Shown here piece by piece: positions 12,779 through 51,500 of a DNA stretch of 64,000 bases (position 1 is its first letter; each line of letters starts with the position of its first letter). Origin of the DNA: Prinia subflava (taxonomy: Eukaryota > Chordata > Aves > Passeriformes > Cisticolidae); NCBI RefSeq assembly GCF_021018805.1, contig NC_086248.1, positions 49,853,485 through 49,917,484 on the forward strand, given 5' to 3'. Below the pieces are notes generated by a model. That model made no database searches and was not told the origin of the DNA. It worked only from the letters and a program-made list of their open reading frames with translations. A program made the position numbers and the translations under genes.

Positions 12779-14217
12779 CACAATAGAGAAATTTTTACAA
12801 ATATAAGTTCTTAAAAATTAAGCATCTTGATCTATTATGTATTCCATAATTTCAGTTTATATAAAGATGAAAAGACTAAATGGAATATATACAAATCAAA
12901 ATCAATTTAAATACATGATAGAAATGGATATGTATGAAGTCACCATAGAAACAGTGAGCCATTGGGCATTGCAAAAATCTGTGTATAACCAACACATATG
13001 CAATACTTATCTCACAAACAATAGTTTTTTTTTTCCTGTGAAACAATGTTGGTGCCATTTAAAGGGATCTACCTCTTGGGACTCAACATATGCAGATTTA
13101 AATGCATTATTATGCTACAGAGACATGGAAGAAGTGTGGGCAGTGTTTTTATGCAAAGATAATGTGTCCATGTCACTGTCTTCTCCCCCCTGCCCCCATG
13201 CCCAACAATAAGAAATTTCTTTTGCTCTTACAAATGACTGGGAACACAAAGTCACCATCACTAGCCACTTCCATGAAGTTAGTTAAGTGAATTGGAATTA
13301 AAATGTACGTTATCTTACTGATCTAACAAGCAATGGTAAATATGGACTGTTTAAAAATGATTGCTCAAACTTTGGTGTTTTGGGGTTATTTAAAAAAAAA
13401 GAAAAATTGATATACTCTCACTTTATGAAAAGATTCTTTCTTACAGTTGGCAGATCTACACGTTGTACAATCTTCTCGTCTACTTACATAGTTTACAAAA
13501 AGTACAGTATAGTGCAGTTTGTACATACAACCTGAATACTAAAACCACATCAAATTTGTGCTCTTTCAAATCATCCTAACTCCCACACGAAGAAAAATTC
13601 ATATGAAATGTCTGTATTACAAGGAAACAGCCATGATGCTTATATTTAAGTACATTAGACCCAATGCACACTGAGCTGTGTGACTGGAGCCTGCTTGGGA
13701 AACATGGGGAAGACCTGTCTGGTTCTCTACTCTTCCCTTCAGCTAAGTACCAGCAAGATCACTACAGACAGCTGGGGGAACCAAACCTTGGTTAAGAAAA
13801 CCATGTGGAAAGTGGCTTAGGAAACACAATTCTCAAACTGTTTTTGTCTCAGCTTTTGCAGTTATTTAACTGAGAGGAGGTCTACAGCAGCACATGCATG
13901 TGGGAGGCCGTAGCAGCAAGTGACCTAATAAACATAACTAAGAAAAAAGTAATTATTGTTACATGTTAAAAAGAGAAGAAATATTTTGGCTTTATTCCAC
14001 AGCTATGCTGATTCGGGGGGTGAAAAAATATATCCCTTATAAATACTATTTATAAAGAAATACACTGAATTATAGTCCTCTGATGGTACAAATTCTGGAG
14101 ACTCAAAAGCAGTGGAATTTCTGCTTTTCAACAGAGGAGAGAGTCAAGACCTCATCCTTGTTTGGTTGGGCTCAGAAACCTGCTGTGACATGAGGGAATC
14201 CATAGTTTAAAAAAGAA

Positions 14218-14240
14218 AATAATAATAATAATAATAATAA
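14218..14240. repeat. (AAT)n microsatellite
   Basis: About 7.7 perfect AAT units, within the probable MAN1A1 3' UTR (ATT units on the transcript strand). Likely length-polymorphic. Confidence 0.95.
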
Positions 14241-16167
14241 ACCAAACAGTGGAGCAAAAAAGTTTTGAGCCTCTGTGCTGGCTCTGTGTAAGCAGCCTTT
14301 ACTTGCACATCCATTTCTATCCATTCTCCCAGTGCTGGGTGGCCCAGGCTCACCAAGGTGCCCCAATAACTCCCATGTAGGAATGCCCAGCCCTGCCAAG
14401 CCTGTGCTGCAGCACCAGCAGATCCTTGCCTTGCCCCCTACACCAGTGTCTTTGGCAGCTTATGTGACACGTGCCACCTCCTCTGTCACCAGGGAAGGCA
14501 GGCAGGCAGCGCTGTCTTTACAGACTTTACAGAGGGCAAACTCTATGGGTCAGCTTCCAGCTGCTGTATATAAAAGTGTAGTTAGTTGTTTTTGGCTTCT
14601 ACCTAGGAAAACCTCCACTGCAGACCTCTAGCAGCATAGAAAAAATGTACTCTAAAGCCTAAACAAATGTCTTCCCTCAGCTGTGATTAGCAATGCTGGA
14701 CATGTGAGCTATCTTACTAAATGCCATTCAAGAATGTTACTGTTCAGAACCAGATTTGTTTCACTGCAGTCCAATCAATGAATAATGTTCTTTCTCAGAA
14801 TGGGAAGTCAGGTGTTTCCTACCTGAAATGTATGGAAGTCATGCCATCACTAAATGAAAACACAGGTAGACTTAAAAATCATGTAAACCACTTCAAACCA
14901 AGTAGAAACAGCAATTAATCATGCCTCATTTCTTTTTCCCTTTGGTGATGCCACAGAGCAAAACATTTTTGGCAAAGTTGTTACCTTTCTTAGTAAGCTA
15001 GACCTCTATTCTAAGGAATATTTTTGAAGAACATTGCATTTCTTTTACTTAAGACAGTGTTGTCAGAAAGTTCTAGTTCAATGCAGGATAACGTCCTCTC
15101 TGAATGACTTACCTTCTTTTGAGGAGGCAGGTTTTCTTCAAGGCATCTGAACATCTATCTTTGTTCATACAGATACATTAAATTGCTTTGTGACAATTAA
15201 CCATGAAGTCTGGTGTCAAGTCTGAACCTACCTATATCTTTGCAAAAGTAACAGAAAAACAAACAAATTGTATCTGATATAATTCTAAGCTTCCAGGAAA
15301 ATGTCATTGAGTGTTTATTTTTTTGCCAACCAACCAAATGAAAGCTACCGGACTAAACATATGAAGAAGGTTAATAGCCCCTTTCTTAATATGAAATGAC
15401 TACCTTATTTTACTCCATAGTAGCTTGACTAAAGACATAAGAATAACACCACTTAGAAAAGGGAGGAAACAATTTATTCTATTTCAATATTCTAATCAAA
15501 ACCTGAAAAACTAAGGTCTGCTAACTAATGTGCTAAATCCATAGAAACTAGTTAAATCTAACTTCAACTTATACGGCAGTTTCAGAGTTGTGTCTGCATG
15601 AGATGAAAATACCCCTGGTGTAGACTTCATTGACCATGAAATACATCAGATACTTTAGCAAGTAATGATAGACCCGCATAAGAAGAGGCTGTCACAGTCA
15701 CAAGATTTGTCTTGGATGACACACAAAACAAACTAACATAGAAATAAAAACAAAAAAAAGGAAAAAAGCTCTTTATACTTAATTCAATATGGCTTTTTGC
15801 AACATGGCAAAATATTACAGCTTAAAGCATACATCTCCTCACAGAGGAGAGAAGAATTTTGCAGTCAAATTAAAAGCATAACAGGAAACAGGTAACATGC
15901 AGACCTTCTGCTTTTTTGGCCAAAATGACACTGCAGCCTAACAGAATTAGGGAAGATACTCTATTTCACTTCTAAGAAGATATTCATCTGAATTAGAGGA
16001 TTGATTGATTATCATAATTAATTGGGTACATTCATAAAAATTTACTGTTAAAGAAAACAGACTGCAAAACACTTGATTAAAAAATTTAACTTAGGAATTT
16101 AAAACCAAATCATGTGCCCAAGTCCTGGAAATGTAAGGAATGAAAGAAAATATAAATTAATCTTCAT

Positions 16168-41425
<25,258 letters not shown>

Positions 41426-43882
41426 CTAATAAAATATAATAGGCAGTAGCTATACTAGTATCATGAGAAGATAATTAATCTAAAATGTACTTAATAAGTA
41501 TGTAAGGAGCCATGCTTCAGCAGCCTTCCATGATTTCCCCACAGGACCTTGAGTCCTTCAGTCCTTCAGTCCAGCTCTGCTTAGGCTGTACAGCTGCTTT
41601 TTGCAACAACCCAATCTTTTGCTCACAAATGGCTCCATTACACTTACCACTGTAACCACATTTTCATTGCAGAATATCATGTTTAAAGGCAAAAAACCAC
41701 TAACTTTTTTTCCCCTGTACTTAACACAACACTCTTCAACTCTAATTCTAATTTCTACAGTGCAATTGTTTATCAACTTAAATTAATGCATATATACAAA
41801 ATAGGCTTTAAGTTAAAAGTATTGCATACAGCATATCCTTCTTAATACATGAGACTTTAATAAGGTAGGATAAGTGTGTATTGTCTGTCTGGGCATTCCT
41901 ACCAGGATGAGTAACTTCAGTTTTAATTATGACCGAAAAGATACTTCACAGCAAAATTAATCTTAGGATTTGTGTTGAGAATAGAGAGAAGCACATTTAT
42001 TTCTAAATCCCCACTAGAAACTAATGCTGGTTGAGACTCAGGACAGCAAGTCTACTAAAGTTTCATTACAAAAAGGTAGGGTTTTTTTCCCCCTTGAAAT
42101 TTCCATCAGCAATATTCAGAAAAAATCCCCTGAAATTAAGGAAAAGCTAGCTAATGTTCCAGAGCATCTGGGTGAAGAATGACATATTAGACTGGCATAT
42201 TATTAGCATGAATGTTACATATAAATACACTTATTAGGTACTGGAATGTCTTCCATCTTTCTAAGTTGTAAACAGCATTACACACAAAAACATCCATATA
42301 TAAATAAAATTTTAATTCTACTTTTACACATAACCAGAAACTACAGTCATTGAGTTGCAGAACCATGAAAATACTGTATTCTTCCTGAGATAAAATATGA
42401 CTAAAAAAAACCCAAACCAGCAAAAAACCCACTAAACCATGATTATTCTCAGATACATTAAAATCTCTTTTTCAAAAGATAATCTATAACTGAAGTTTAA
42501 CCAATACATGGAAATTAAGACTCCATTAAGTCAATCTCCCTGCCAACTATATTAACATGGTATTTTGAGACTTCTGCCAGCTATACAAAATAAAACCAAA
42601 CCATTAAACCTTAAAAGCAGAGAAAAGGCACAAAGAGCACAAAGGAAAGAGATCTAATAAGGCTCCTCTGGTTGACCACAAAAGTGCAAGAAGCTGAGAC
42701 ACATGTAAGTCCCCTGCTCCGATGTAAATAATTGCCCAAAGAGTGTTTCTAATCTTCAGAGCTGCAGACCAAAATCAATGACACAATGAAATCAGGGTAC
42801 TGCAAAGATGCACACAATCCAAATTTGATATGGTATTTGTGTGACTGAAACAGAGCACAAGTTTTCAGTATCTTAATATCTCATTTTAAGATCTATCTTG
42901 CAAAGATTAGAGTACTTTTTACAGAGTGAAGAGAAACCCAAACCTGGTTTACAAACTGTCTGCACTTCAATCTACTGTGCTTTGGAATTTTTTTGAACAG
43001 TAACATAAAAGCACCAGATATTACAGAAAATAGGATCAAGGTGAGTACTGCAGACATGTCTGGAAACCTCTTTTCTGCAGTCTGAAGAACTCACAGACTA
43101 GTATTCACCCAAGAACAGACCCATCTCTGGTACATACTATCTTAAGTTCTAACTGCTGACTTCTAGATGAAAATATTTTAGCTTGTTTTCAAATCACCCA
43201 GATTAAAAGAGCTGACATAAAGTTCACAGGAAGAAAAAAACATAACAAAACAAAACCCTCAGAATTTCAAAAAGTTACCTTGTTGTGGTGCAAATAGAAA
43301 AAATATACATGTTTTTTTTCTATCAAGTTTCTCAGTCAATCTCAAAGTGAAAACATTGAAGTGTTCCTGCAGCAAGGCATCAACCAAAATTGACAGAAAA
43401 CACTCTACCTGCATTCTACCCCAGTGTCTGCTGATAATCAATACAACTTGCCAGAACACTTTGATGTAGTGTGTTTTGTTAACAAGGAACATTTCCAAAC
43501 ACAGTCATCAAAAGGTTTTCTGCATACAGCAATGTGTTTTGCCATGAGTGGATGATTCCTCTTGTCTAAGATGGTTTGAAAATTACAAACTTGCATTCTT
43601 TACTCTTATGGCAAAAAGTAAGTGGAAATAAATGTCTATGTTACATCTTATGTACTATTTAATATAGCCTTCATTGTTTTGGGTTGGGTTGTTAGGAAAA
43701 AAAGACATCAACACATTTCTGGTAAATCTGCAAAATAACAAAGCTATGTGCTGGTTTAGTCCCAGATGTGAGCTCTGTCACTGAAAAGCTCATTTCAATA
43801 AGTGGTATAACCCAAAATTTACGATTCAGTCCCTCAAAAAATTTTCATGCAACTTTCAGCTATGGATGTCTGCTATTTTCTC

Positions 43883-44292
43883 ATATCATAGAATGATCTG
43901 GGTTGAAAGGGACAGTAAAAATCATCTGGTTCCAACATCCCTGCCATGGGCAGGGGCACCTTTCACGGGTTGCTCAAAGCCCTGTCCCCACCTGGTCTTG
44001 AACACTTCAAGCCACAACTTCTCTGGGCAGCCAATTTCAGTGTCTCCTCACCCTCACATAAAATAATTCCTTCCTGGTATCAAATCTAAATCTAATCTCT
44101 TTCAGTTTAAAGCCATTCCCCCTTGTCCTATCACTACCTGCCCTTGTCAAAAGTCCCTCTCAGCTCGCTTGCAGACTCCTTTAGGTACTGGAAGGTTGCT
44201 TTGAGGTCTCTCCAAACATTTCTCCAGGTTGAACAGTCCAGTTCTCTCTGCCTTCACAGGAGGTGTGCTCCAGCCCTCCGATCATCTTCATA
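43883..44292 (-). mobile_element. CR1 LINE 3' fragment, minus orientation
   Basis: Reads ATCATAGAATGATCTGGGTT at its low end, then the reverse complement of standard CR1 3' UTR blocks (CAGTTTAAAGCCATTCCCCC, TTCTCCAGGTTGAACAGTCC) up to about 44,290. Same transcriptional orientation as MAN1A1. Confidence 0.9.
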
Positions 44293-45111
44293 GGATGTAT
44301 TTCATCTTTAGGAGCAATGGAACAGGTAAGTTTTCTACACTCCCTCACACTAGCTGGAACACCACAGTACTGCTTCTGATTCCATTTAACTCCATCCTTA
44401 TTTTAAGATGATAGTCCAGTGTGTACTATGCAGACAGTCAGCTCCTGAAGAGAGAGACCAGGAAATTCCCAACAAAACTGTCAGCATAGAGAATGTGAGA
44501 GATTTCACACTCTGATAATTTTTGATTGGGAATGCAGACTTTGACTTTTGTTTAACAGTATCTTGGCTTAAAAAAAAAAAATTAAGAGGGTGCTCTTTTT
44601 TCAGCCCTACCCTCCCACCCTCCAAATCCTAAATATTGTATACTTTTAAACAAAACAGAACTTATAAGAGAGAGAACCTGAACAGAACAAAGTAAATGGA
44701 AAAAGACATCCGTGTCAGGGATTATAAACAGTGAGTACATTTATAAATTACTTGAGATGCCCTAGAAAATAACATATAATAAATAAATCTAACAGCTCAG
44801 TAAATCTTAATAACTGGAGCATAGTAAAATACTGATTTCTGCTCATGCATGAGATAACCAGTGCTCCCAAGTCAGACATTTTTCAAGCTCTTCAGCATTA
44901 CCATTATTAGGGTGAACAAAAACTTCTGCAAAGTTAAAAAAGACAATGCTATTTACTCTTCAGCCATAAAGTCTGGGTATCTCATTCCTCTTTGGTTATG
45001 AAGTTATGCACCAGCTTCCTGAAGTCTTAAGATGCAAACCTGAGTTTCTGGTGAAAGGTTTTATTTCTACTCCCAAGTTTTAGCAAACCTACATAATGTT
45101 GCAAGCTACTA

Positions 45112-45115
<4 letters not shown>

Positions 45116-45155
<40 letters not shown>

Positions 45156-45169
45156 CTTTTTTTTTTTTT
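45116..45169. repeat. Poly(T) tract, 54 bp, one interruption
   Basis: Run of T with a single C at 45,156. The lysine-rich frame it creates on the minus strand is an artefact. Confidence 0.97.
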
Positions 45170-47658
45170 CTGTCTGGGAGTGCCCATTACTCAAGTCAAG
45201 AAACAGCAGCAATGAACCCAAAGAATGACCAGGGCATTTGGGGGATTCTCAAAACATGACTTTGTAAAGAACTAAAAAACCTTTTGCATCTTATTTTCAC
45301 TCAGTTTAATAGTTTAATGTCACAAATGTCTTGTAATCTGACAAATGCAGTTTTCAGAAAGAGATGGAGGACAGCAAAGGGGGGCTGGTATGATACTTTT
45401 TATATTAATTGCATTCCTTTTTCTTGCTTTCTTGTAATTTACTTTGCCACTGAATTTTTCAATTTTTCTTATGTTGATACTCAGTTCAACATGTGTTGTT
45501 GTGTTGTCATGTACTGATAACAACTGTCAGTCATGTACTGACATCAAAGTTAGAAACAAAATTCCTACTATACACTTCAGGAAGGAAAGAGGGAAGGAGA
45601 CACACTACTCAAACTACTTTGAAGATCCAGATGAGTACTAAAATAATTTCAGTTTAGAGGGCACTATTTAAACCTATCTATCTCAAATCACAGTGTCTAC
45701 AACTGTATATTTTACACTGCATAAAACACACAAATAATTCTTTAACATATTCATAGAACCTCAGGACTTATTATAACTTCTATTATGTAAGTAAGACAAA
45801 TTTGAAGTGAAGATGTGGATCAGAGAAGCATAATATTTGGGTCTGTAATATTTCTCACTGATTTTATAAATTTTGTTTCTGAACACTGAGTGCCACAGAA
45901 TCTGAAAACCAATGTTTGTAGCTCTACTGTCATTCATTCTTGGGAAACATGAGCCTGATTGACCTGGGCTGCTGGTAACTCAATTCAGTATTTTTCCAGC
46001 AGACCATTGTTGGTCCATCTGTACATAAAACCAGAAAGTATGAGATCACCAAGTCTTCTAAAATGTACAGAGTGTACTAAGAGAGGGAACCACAGAGGAA
46101 ATATAAATATTCAAAGGTTGCTTTTTTAAAAATTACTGAAATTCAGAAGCACAACCATATTTAAAAGAGTTTTTAAAAATTGTACTACATCCCCAATACA
46201 GATAAAGCAGCAGCTAATTTTCAACTGAAAGGGAAAGCAAATCCTCAGGGAAAATGCACAAATACTTCAAAGGGCCAAAACACTTATCAAAATTCTTGTC
46301 ATCAGTGAGCAGAACTGCTCGTCTCTGCAGACAACTTGTTTATTATACCCCAACCTTTCCTGGAGGATGCCAGGACAACTCTGCAAGCTGGAGGCAGAGC
46401 AAGAAGTCAGAATTTCAATATTTAATGCAAAATGCACTAGAACAACAGGACAGTCAGTATCCTCCTGCAGACCTAGCCAGTAAAAAAGGTGCAAGGCCAG
46501 AATAAGAGAGACACAGCAGCAACAACGTCAAGCATCCAAGTACTGCTGTTGAGAAAGGTTTTGGAATTAAATATGAAAATAAGTCCCAAATAGCCCCTTT
46601 GGACTTTACCATTGCTGATTTTTTTCTGCAAGAAATTACCCTGTGATTGTGGGTGAAAATGCAAAGTGCTGTGACAGAGAAATCACTGAGAAGGGTCCAT
46701 TGAGATTCACCAGAGCTGGAGCATGCAGGTTGTGCCTGGTGGTTGAGGGACCAAGAAAGATCTGCCTGGAAAGTACAGCCTGTGACTGGAGCTGGTTAGG
46801 CTTAATCCTGTTTTAAGAGGATTTCTGCAGGAGCAGAGTGCTGCCCAGTCCTCAGAACCTGGCTTGTATCCCTCCACACCACCAGCTGTCACTCAGACAC
46901 CCAGGAGAGAGAGGGACCTTTCCAAATGGAGGTCAGAAACAGGCAGAGTGTCGCAAAGGACACACAAACCTCCCCGCAGCTTTCCCCTCCCAGCACCCCG
47001 AGATGCACTTCATGCTTCTCCTTGAGTCTCAACCCCCAAGCAAACATGCCTTGAAAACAGAAGTAACGTAGAATTATCAGAGTTTTTTTGTCAAGAAACC
47101 CTTTATTACCCAAAGGAAGCCTGTGGTCTCCAGACAATTTTGAAAGCATAATATGATTGCTTTTCCATGTTTTAGTCTTAAAATTATGACCACATGCCAC
47201 TTGGCTGCACAAGTGAAAGCCCACACTGTAATTCAGCAGACATGCTGTGTGCCAGCTACAGATGTGACCATGAGAGAAGGTTGGGAAATGTGAGAGCACT
47301 GTAATTCCAGCAAGGGTACTCATTGAAATGAATATCTTTGGGGCTCCCCTGATAATCAGGACAGGGAGATAACAGAATTAAATCACTTCACAGAGGAAAT
47401 TAAACTGAAGATGGAGTCTTTCCTGTTACAGAGCAAACCCAGGGAGACCAGTCTCCTACAGTTACCCCTAGCCAGGTGCCCAAATCTCAAAATTTCAATT
47501 AGCTTCACAGGTACCAGATGGGTTTTTGAACTCTCTACAGGCTAATACACATAACAAAAGGGAGGACTGGAGATAAACACTCTGTAATGTCATTTTTAAA
47601 ATTTTTTAATTAATGGAAAGGTTTTTTCCCTACCTTACAATTTATCTTCAATATTTTT

Positions 47659-47712
47659 TTAGGAACTAGATGATTTTTAATGTCTGTTCCAATCCCAACC
47701 ATTCTGTGACTT
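47659..47712 (+). mobile_element. Very short CR1 3'-end fragment
   Basis: GGAACTAGATGATTTTTAAT followed by TTCCAATCCCAACCATTCTG matches the last 50 bases or so of CR1 with several substitutions. Confidence 0.65.
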
Positions 47713-48264
47713 TATATTTCAATCCAGTTAGAACAAATTCCAAGGGCACAGTCCATTTTGGCAGAATTGCTCATTATTCCCATGTCTTCCTCTTTAAAAA
47801 AGGCAGTATAAATACTCAGTGTCCAGTCACAGCATTTCTAATAAAGTGTTTATATATTGCAAAAGTCTTCAGTCTATACACTGCCAAAGCCTTTGGTGCA
47901 TTTATTTTCTGTCACTACCAGTCCTTCATAATACTTTAATTTATTTAAATCAACTAGGCCTTCTTAGAACAAATGAAGGGAGGTCAGTAAACCATCAGAT
48001 TTTTCATTTGCATACTTGGTATCTATTTTTTCATTTTAAACAAAATATATTTAAAAGATGAAGTTGCTATAGAGCCATAGATAGCACAAAATACATCAAA
48101 ATGCTAAATAAAATTTAATTGCTTTCAGAAATTCCTAGGCAAATGATTGAACTCAAACCCCAACAATTAAGATGTTCTAAATACACACACACACTCAACA
48201 TAAAAATTAAGCAAATACTGGTGAAAAAGTATTTTATGGATACTACAGTGGCATCCTCTGGGAG

Positions 48265-48358
48265 ACTATTCTAGGATAACCCTGCTTGAGAAGGAAGGTT
48301 GGACCATATGATGCACTGCAGTCCCTTCCAACCTGACCCTCACTGTGATACTGTGATC
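48265..48358 (+). mobile_element. CR1 3'-end fragment, plus orientation
   Basis: Contains GAAGGTTGGACCATATGATG and CAGTCCCTTCCAACCTGACC, diagnostic of the CR1 3' end, then a degraded terminal repeat (TGTGATACTGTGAT). Confidence 0.85.
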
Positions 48359-48515
48359 CCCTGGGAAAGGGAGACAGATGACAGCCAAAAGGATGATTTT
48401 CAGAGGCCATTTTCATAAAGTATCTAATGTTTCATGCATCATTTAGGATTGCCACATCTGAAAATACTTTCATAAGAATAATTTTCCTGCATGGAACCAT
48501 TTGTCAATGTGTCAC

Positions 48516-48516
<1 letters not shown>

Positions 48517-48546
<30 letters not shown>
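48517..48546. repeat. Poly(A) tract, 30 bp
   Basis: Uninterrupted A run; the nearby CR1 end at 48,358 is too far away to own it. Confidence 0.95.
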
Positions 48547-48548
<2 letters not shown>

Positions 48549-51500
48549 AGGAAAAGAGCAGCTTCTCCTCTTCCCAGAAACAAGTAACTATGCTGTATGA
48601 TTTGAGTTTTAATTAGAGACTCATATTTTAAAGCAAAATTAAAAACAAACCCAACTATGAAGCACACAGCCATCACTTGCCCAAAGATTCAATCATTCTA
48701 TTGGATAAATTAAATGCTAAAAAGACTTCTTTTTAAAAATTTACTTCTTTCTCCCCCACCCCCAGAAGTACAATGTTAGGATCTTGCTTAAAGGCCTGTC
48801 TTCACAAGCACTGAAACTGATGATTTTTTTGTTAACGCTTCAAAAATATTTAATGTGTTTTTGTTTTCCCACTAACTGGTAAATCACCCTTACCCTTGTT
48901 TGAGAGTAGAAAAAAGGTACAGAAATCCCATGTTTGCACACACCACTGGCACTCACTCAACTTTTCCACCCAAATTTGTGGCGGGAGCTGCCAAGGCAGG
49001 GTCAAACTGGGGAACCTGTGACAGGAATAGCACAGTAACTGTGTATTTCTAGCCCCAGCAGCAAGTGTGAATGTCTTCCTACCCAACTTCCAGTAAATGA
49101 CAGCTAACTTCTTGCAGGCTTAAATGGTATCAGAATCACCCAAGGCATCTAGACTCCTGCTGGAGCTCCGACTTTTCCACAGTATCCCTTCTCAGAGAAG
49201 GAAAATCTGTCAAGCACCTCTCATTCACTGTCTGGAGACAGCTGAAAAAGAAACTGAAAATCAGCTAGCTAGCCTGCAGGGCAGTTTTTGACATCTGTTT
49301 ATTCCTCTTTGGGAGGAGGATCATGTAGGCAAATTCTAACAGCTGGTTAGTTTTTCAGCTGTGACAATAAACATGTTAACTACTGCTCTTGCCTAGTCAC
49401 TGCCCAGCTGGCATCTTCCTGCTCAGTCCAGCTGCCCTCTTTGAAGGCTGGCTGATACCAGCTCTTACCTGGAGAGCCAGTCTTTAGGGGTGCTGACTTA
49501 GCAGGAGGAGGCAGACAGTGGATTAGTACCATCAGCAGCCCCAGGAGGAAGACTAACACGAGTGGTTACTCAATTTTATGGGTTGACAGGGAATAAGAAA
49601 AAAATTTCTACATATGTCTGCAATGTCAGGCAAAACATGAATTTTAACTGTAACAAGTGATATAATGAAGAGGTATAGCCTCAAAACCTATTCGTTTGAG
49701 AACATTAAATTTGTCTGTTTGCCTATTCATCTGCAGTCAGCATTATGTGCTGATCTCCTGGCCACTTCAGTGTTGGCAGTGCAGGAGGTGGATCCATTTG
49801 TATTGGAGACACATGCACATCATCATCTGTCTGGAAATGAGAGTAGAAAAATCAGATTGCTGTGGCTAACTGTTCAGCACTTGAGAAACTACCAGCACAG
49901 CTCCCAAAAGATGCTAATATAAAATAGATTTTAAAACAAGATCCCTGCTTTTCTCCGTGAAGTTCATCAGTTCCTTCAAAGGCAATGTTTATAGTTACAT
50001 TTTCCAAGAAGAAAAGCTACCTTCCTCCCAGCATTTTTGCCTTTTAGCTTTATAAGGAAATATACCCAGAGACCTCTAAAGCTGCCCTAGAATGGTCACT
50101 AGCTCTTTACTGTACTTTCAGGCAAAAGGGTAAAATGTTCAAGAGTTATCCAGTGGGCTGATCTTCACCAAGGTGGCCACCCAATGGGCAATTTCTCTTG
50201 AAACTGGACAGAACAGCAACAGATACTGAAGAGCACTATTTAAAAGCAGAAAATGAGCAGGAGGTACACAAAGTACAAATTTCCAGTACCAGCCTGTGTG
50301 TGCTATGGCCTCTGCCAGGACAACTGCCCACCTTCCTGAAGGGTCAGCCAGCAGTGGCAGACACAGGGAAGGCAAGAGAGCTCTGTCTGCTCCATGTCCA
50401 AGTCATTCTACATGAAAGCTCACTAAATATTCTCAGTGGTGAAAGGTATCTGCTCATGATTAGGTCAGAGTAGTGATGGCTCCTGAACACTTACATGAGA
50501 GGACACTACAGCGAATGAAAATAGCTGACATGGAGCAGGAAGGAGCCAAGACCCAGGTGGAGAACAAAAAGCCGGAGAGAACCAAGGTGAAGAGGAAACA
50601 ATCTCATCTGCCTCTGGAGAGCAGCAGAGAATAAGCAAAGGCCAGTAAAATTGCCTTTGGGAAGACCATGCTTTACTCTATGCATTGAAGTCTGACAGCT
50701 GCTGAGAATAAAAATAAATCACCTCCTCCATGGGCTCCAAAAATGACTAGATGCCATTATATACTTCTTTTGTGGTCTGATACATGGTTTTTGGACATGT
50801 AGATCTAGTGATACTGTGTCTATTGGTGACTAAAACAATCAGAGTATCTTATTTTTACAAAACAGTCCACCCAGACTATTGGGCTGCTGTGTTTACATCA
50901 AATTCCTGTAACATTTCTCTGTGGAAAAAACACTGAATTTCTTTAGTATTTTACAGGCAGGGTTCATACAACCCTTTCCTTACGGCTGTCTGCCCCATGA
51001 CACTTCTCACACTACTGGTGCTCTGAAGGGGCATCAAAGCTTGAGGCATCATCTCAAAGGAACTGGCACTCTGTGGCAAACCAACAGAGCACTAAGCTCA
51101 CATTTACATGCCCACATGGAGAAAGGGAGAGACAATTAGTAGTCAGGCATTACATGATCTGAAATATCAGTATGACACATGTCAACTGTTTAAAGGTACT
51201 TTTCAGTGTCACCATCTAAAACTGTACTTGTTACCATAATAATTTCTGATAAAAGTTATCTGAGCACAGCACAGACCTACACGTCTCCCACAACACACTA
51301 ATGAATAAACTAAACAATTCGTGCTTCCTATTACTTTATATACTAAGGTTTAATTAATCAATTCCAAAGGCTAAAAAAGCAAGAGGGAATAGAACACAAC
51401 TGAGCAGTGCCAGAGATAATGAGTACTAGCATGGACTACTTTTAATCAGGTCCCCAAAGAGAAGTGAAAATAACAGGAAATGAAAGTAATGAATGGAATT

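Larger units (their letters stand above)
12755..16167 (-). other. MAN1A1 3' untranslated region (probable)
   Basis: The region runs from just after the stop codon to a canonical poly(A) signal, about 3.4 kb. No CR1 copy interrupts it, unlike the introns. It contains AT-rich, UTR-like stretches, including one near 13,440-13,580 with several UGUA and UUUGUA motifs on the transcript strand. AATAAA also occurs on the minus strand at 15478-15473, 15319-15314 and 13996-13991, so shorter isoforms are possible. A 118-codon open frame at 14,275-14,631 on the plus strand lies inside and is taken as chance. The distal end is inferred, not observed. Confidence 0.6.

Noticed and set aside
14275..14631. 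118-codon plus-strand frame
   Set aside because: It lies antisense inside the probable MAN1A1 3' UTR, has no recognisable domain and no splice or promoter context.
45027..45221. Lysine-rich open frame on the minus strand, possible retropseudogene with tail
   Set aside because: The lysines come from the poly(T) tract at 45,116-45,169. I found no poly(A) signal, transcript-like body or target-site duplication next to it.
46889..47323. 144-codon open frame on the minus strand
   Set aside because: No family resemblance, no splice context, low-complexity-free but unbiased codon use; expected by chance in a window this long.
49441..49500. Juxtaposed splice sites CTCTCCAG/GTAAGAG as a recursive splice site
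   Set aside because: The acceptor half lacks a real polypyrimidine tract, so the match is probably chance.
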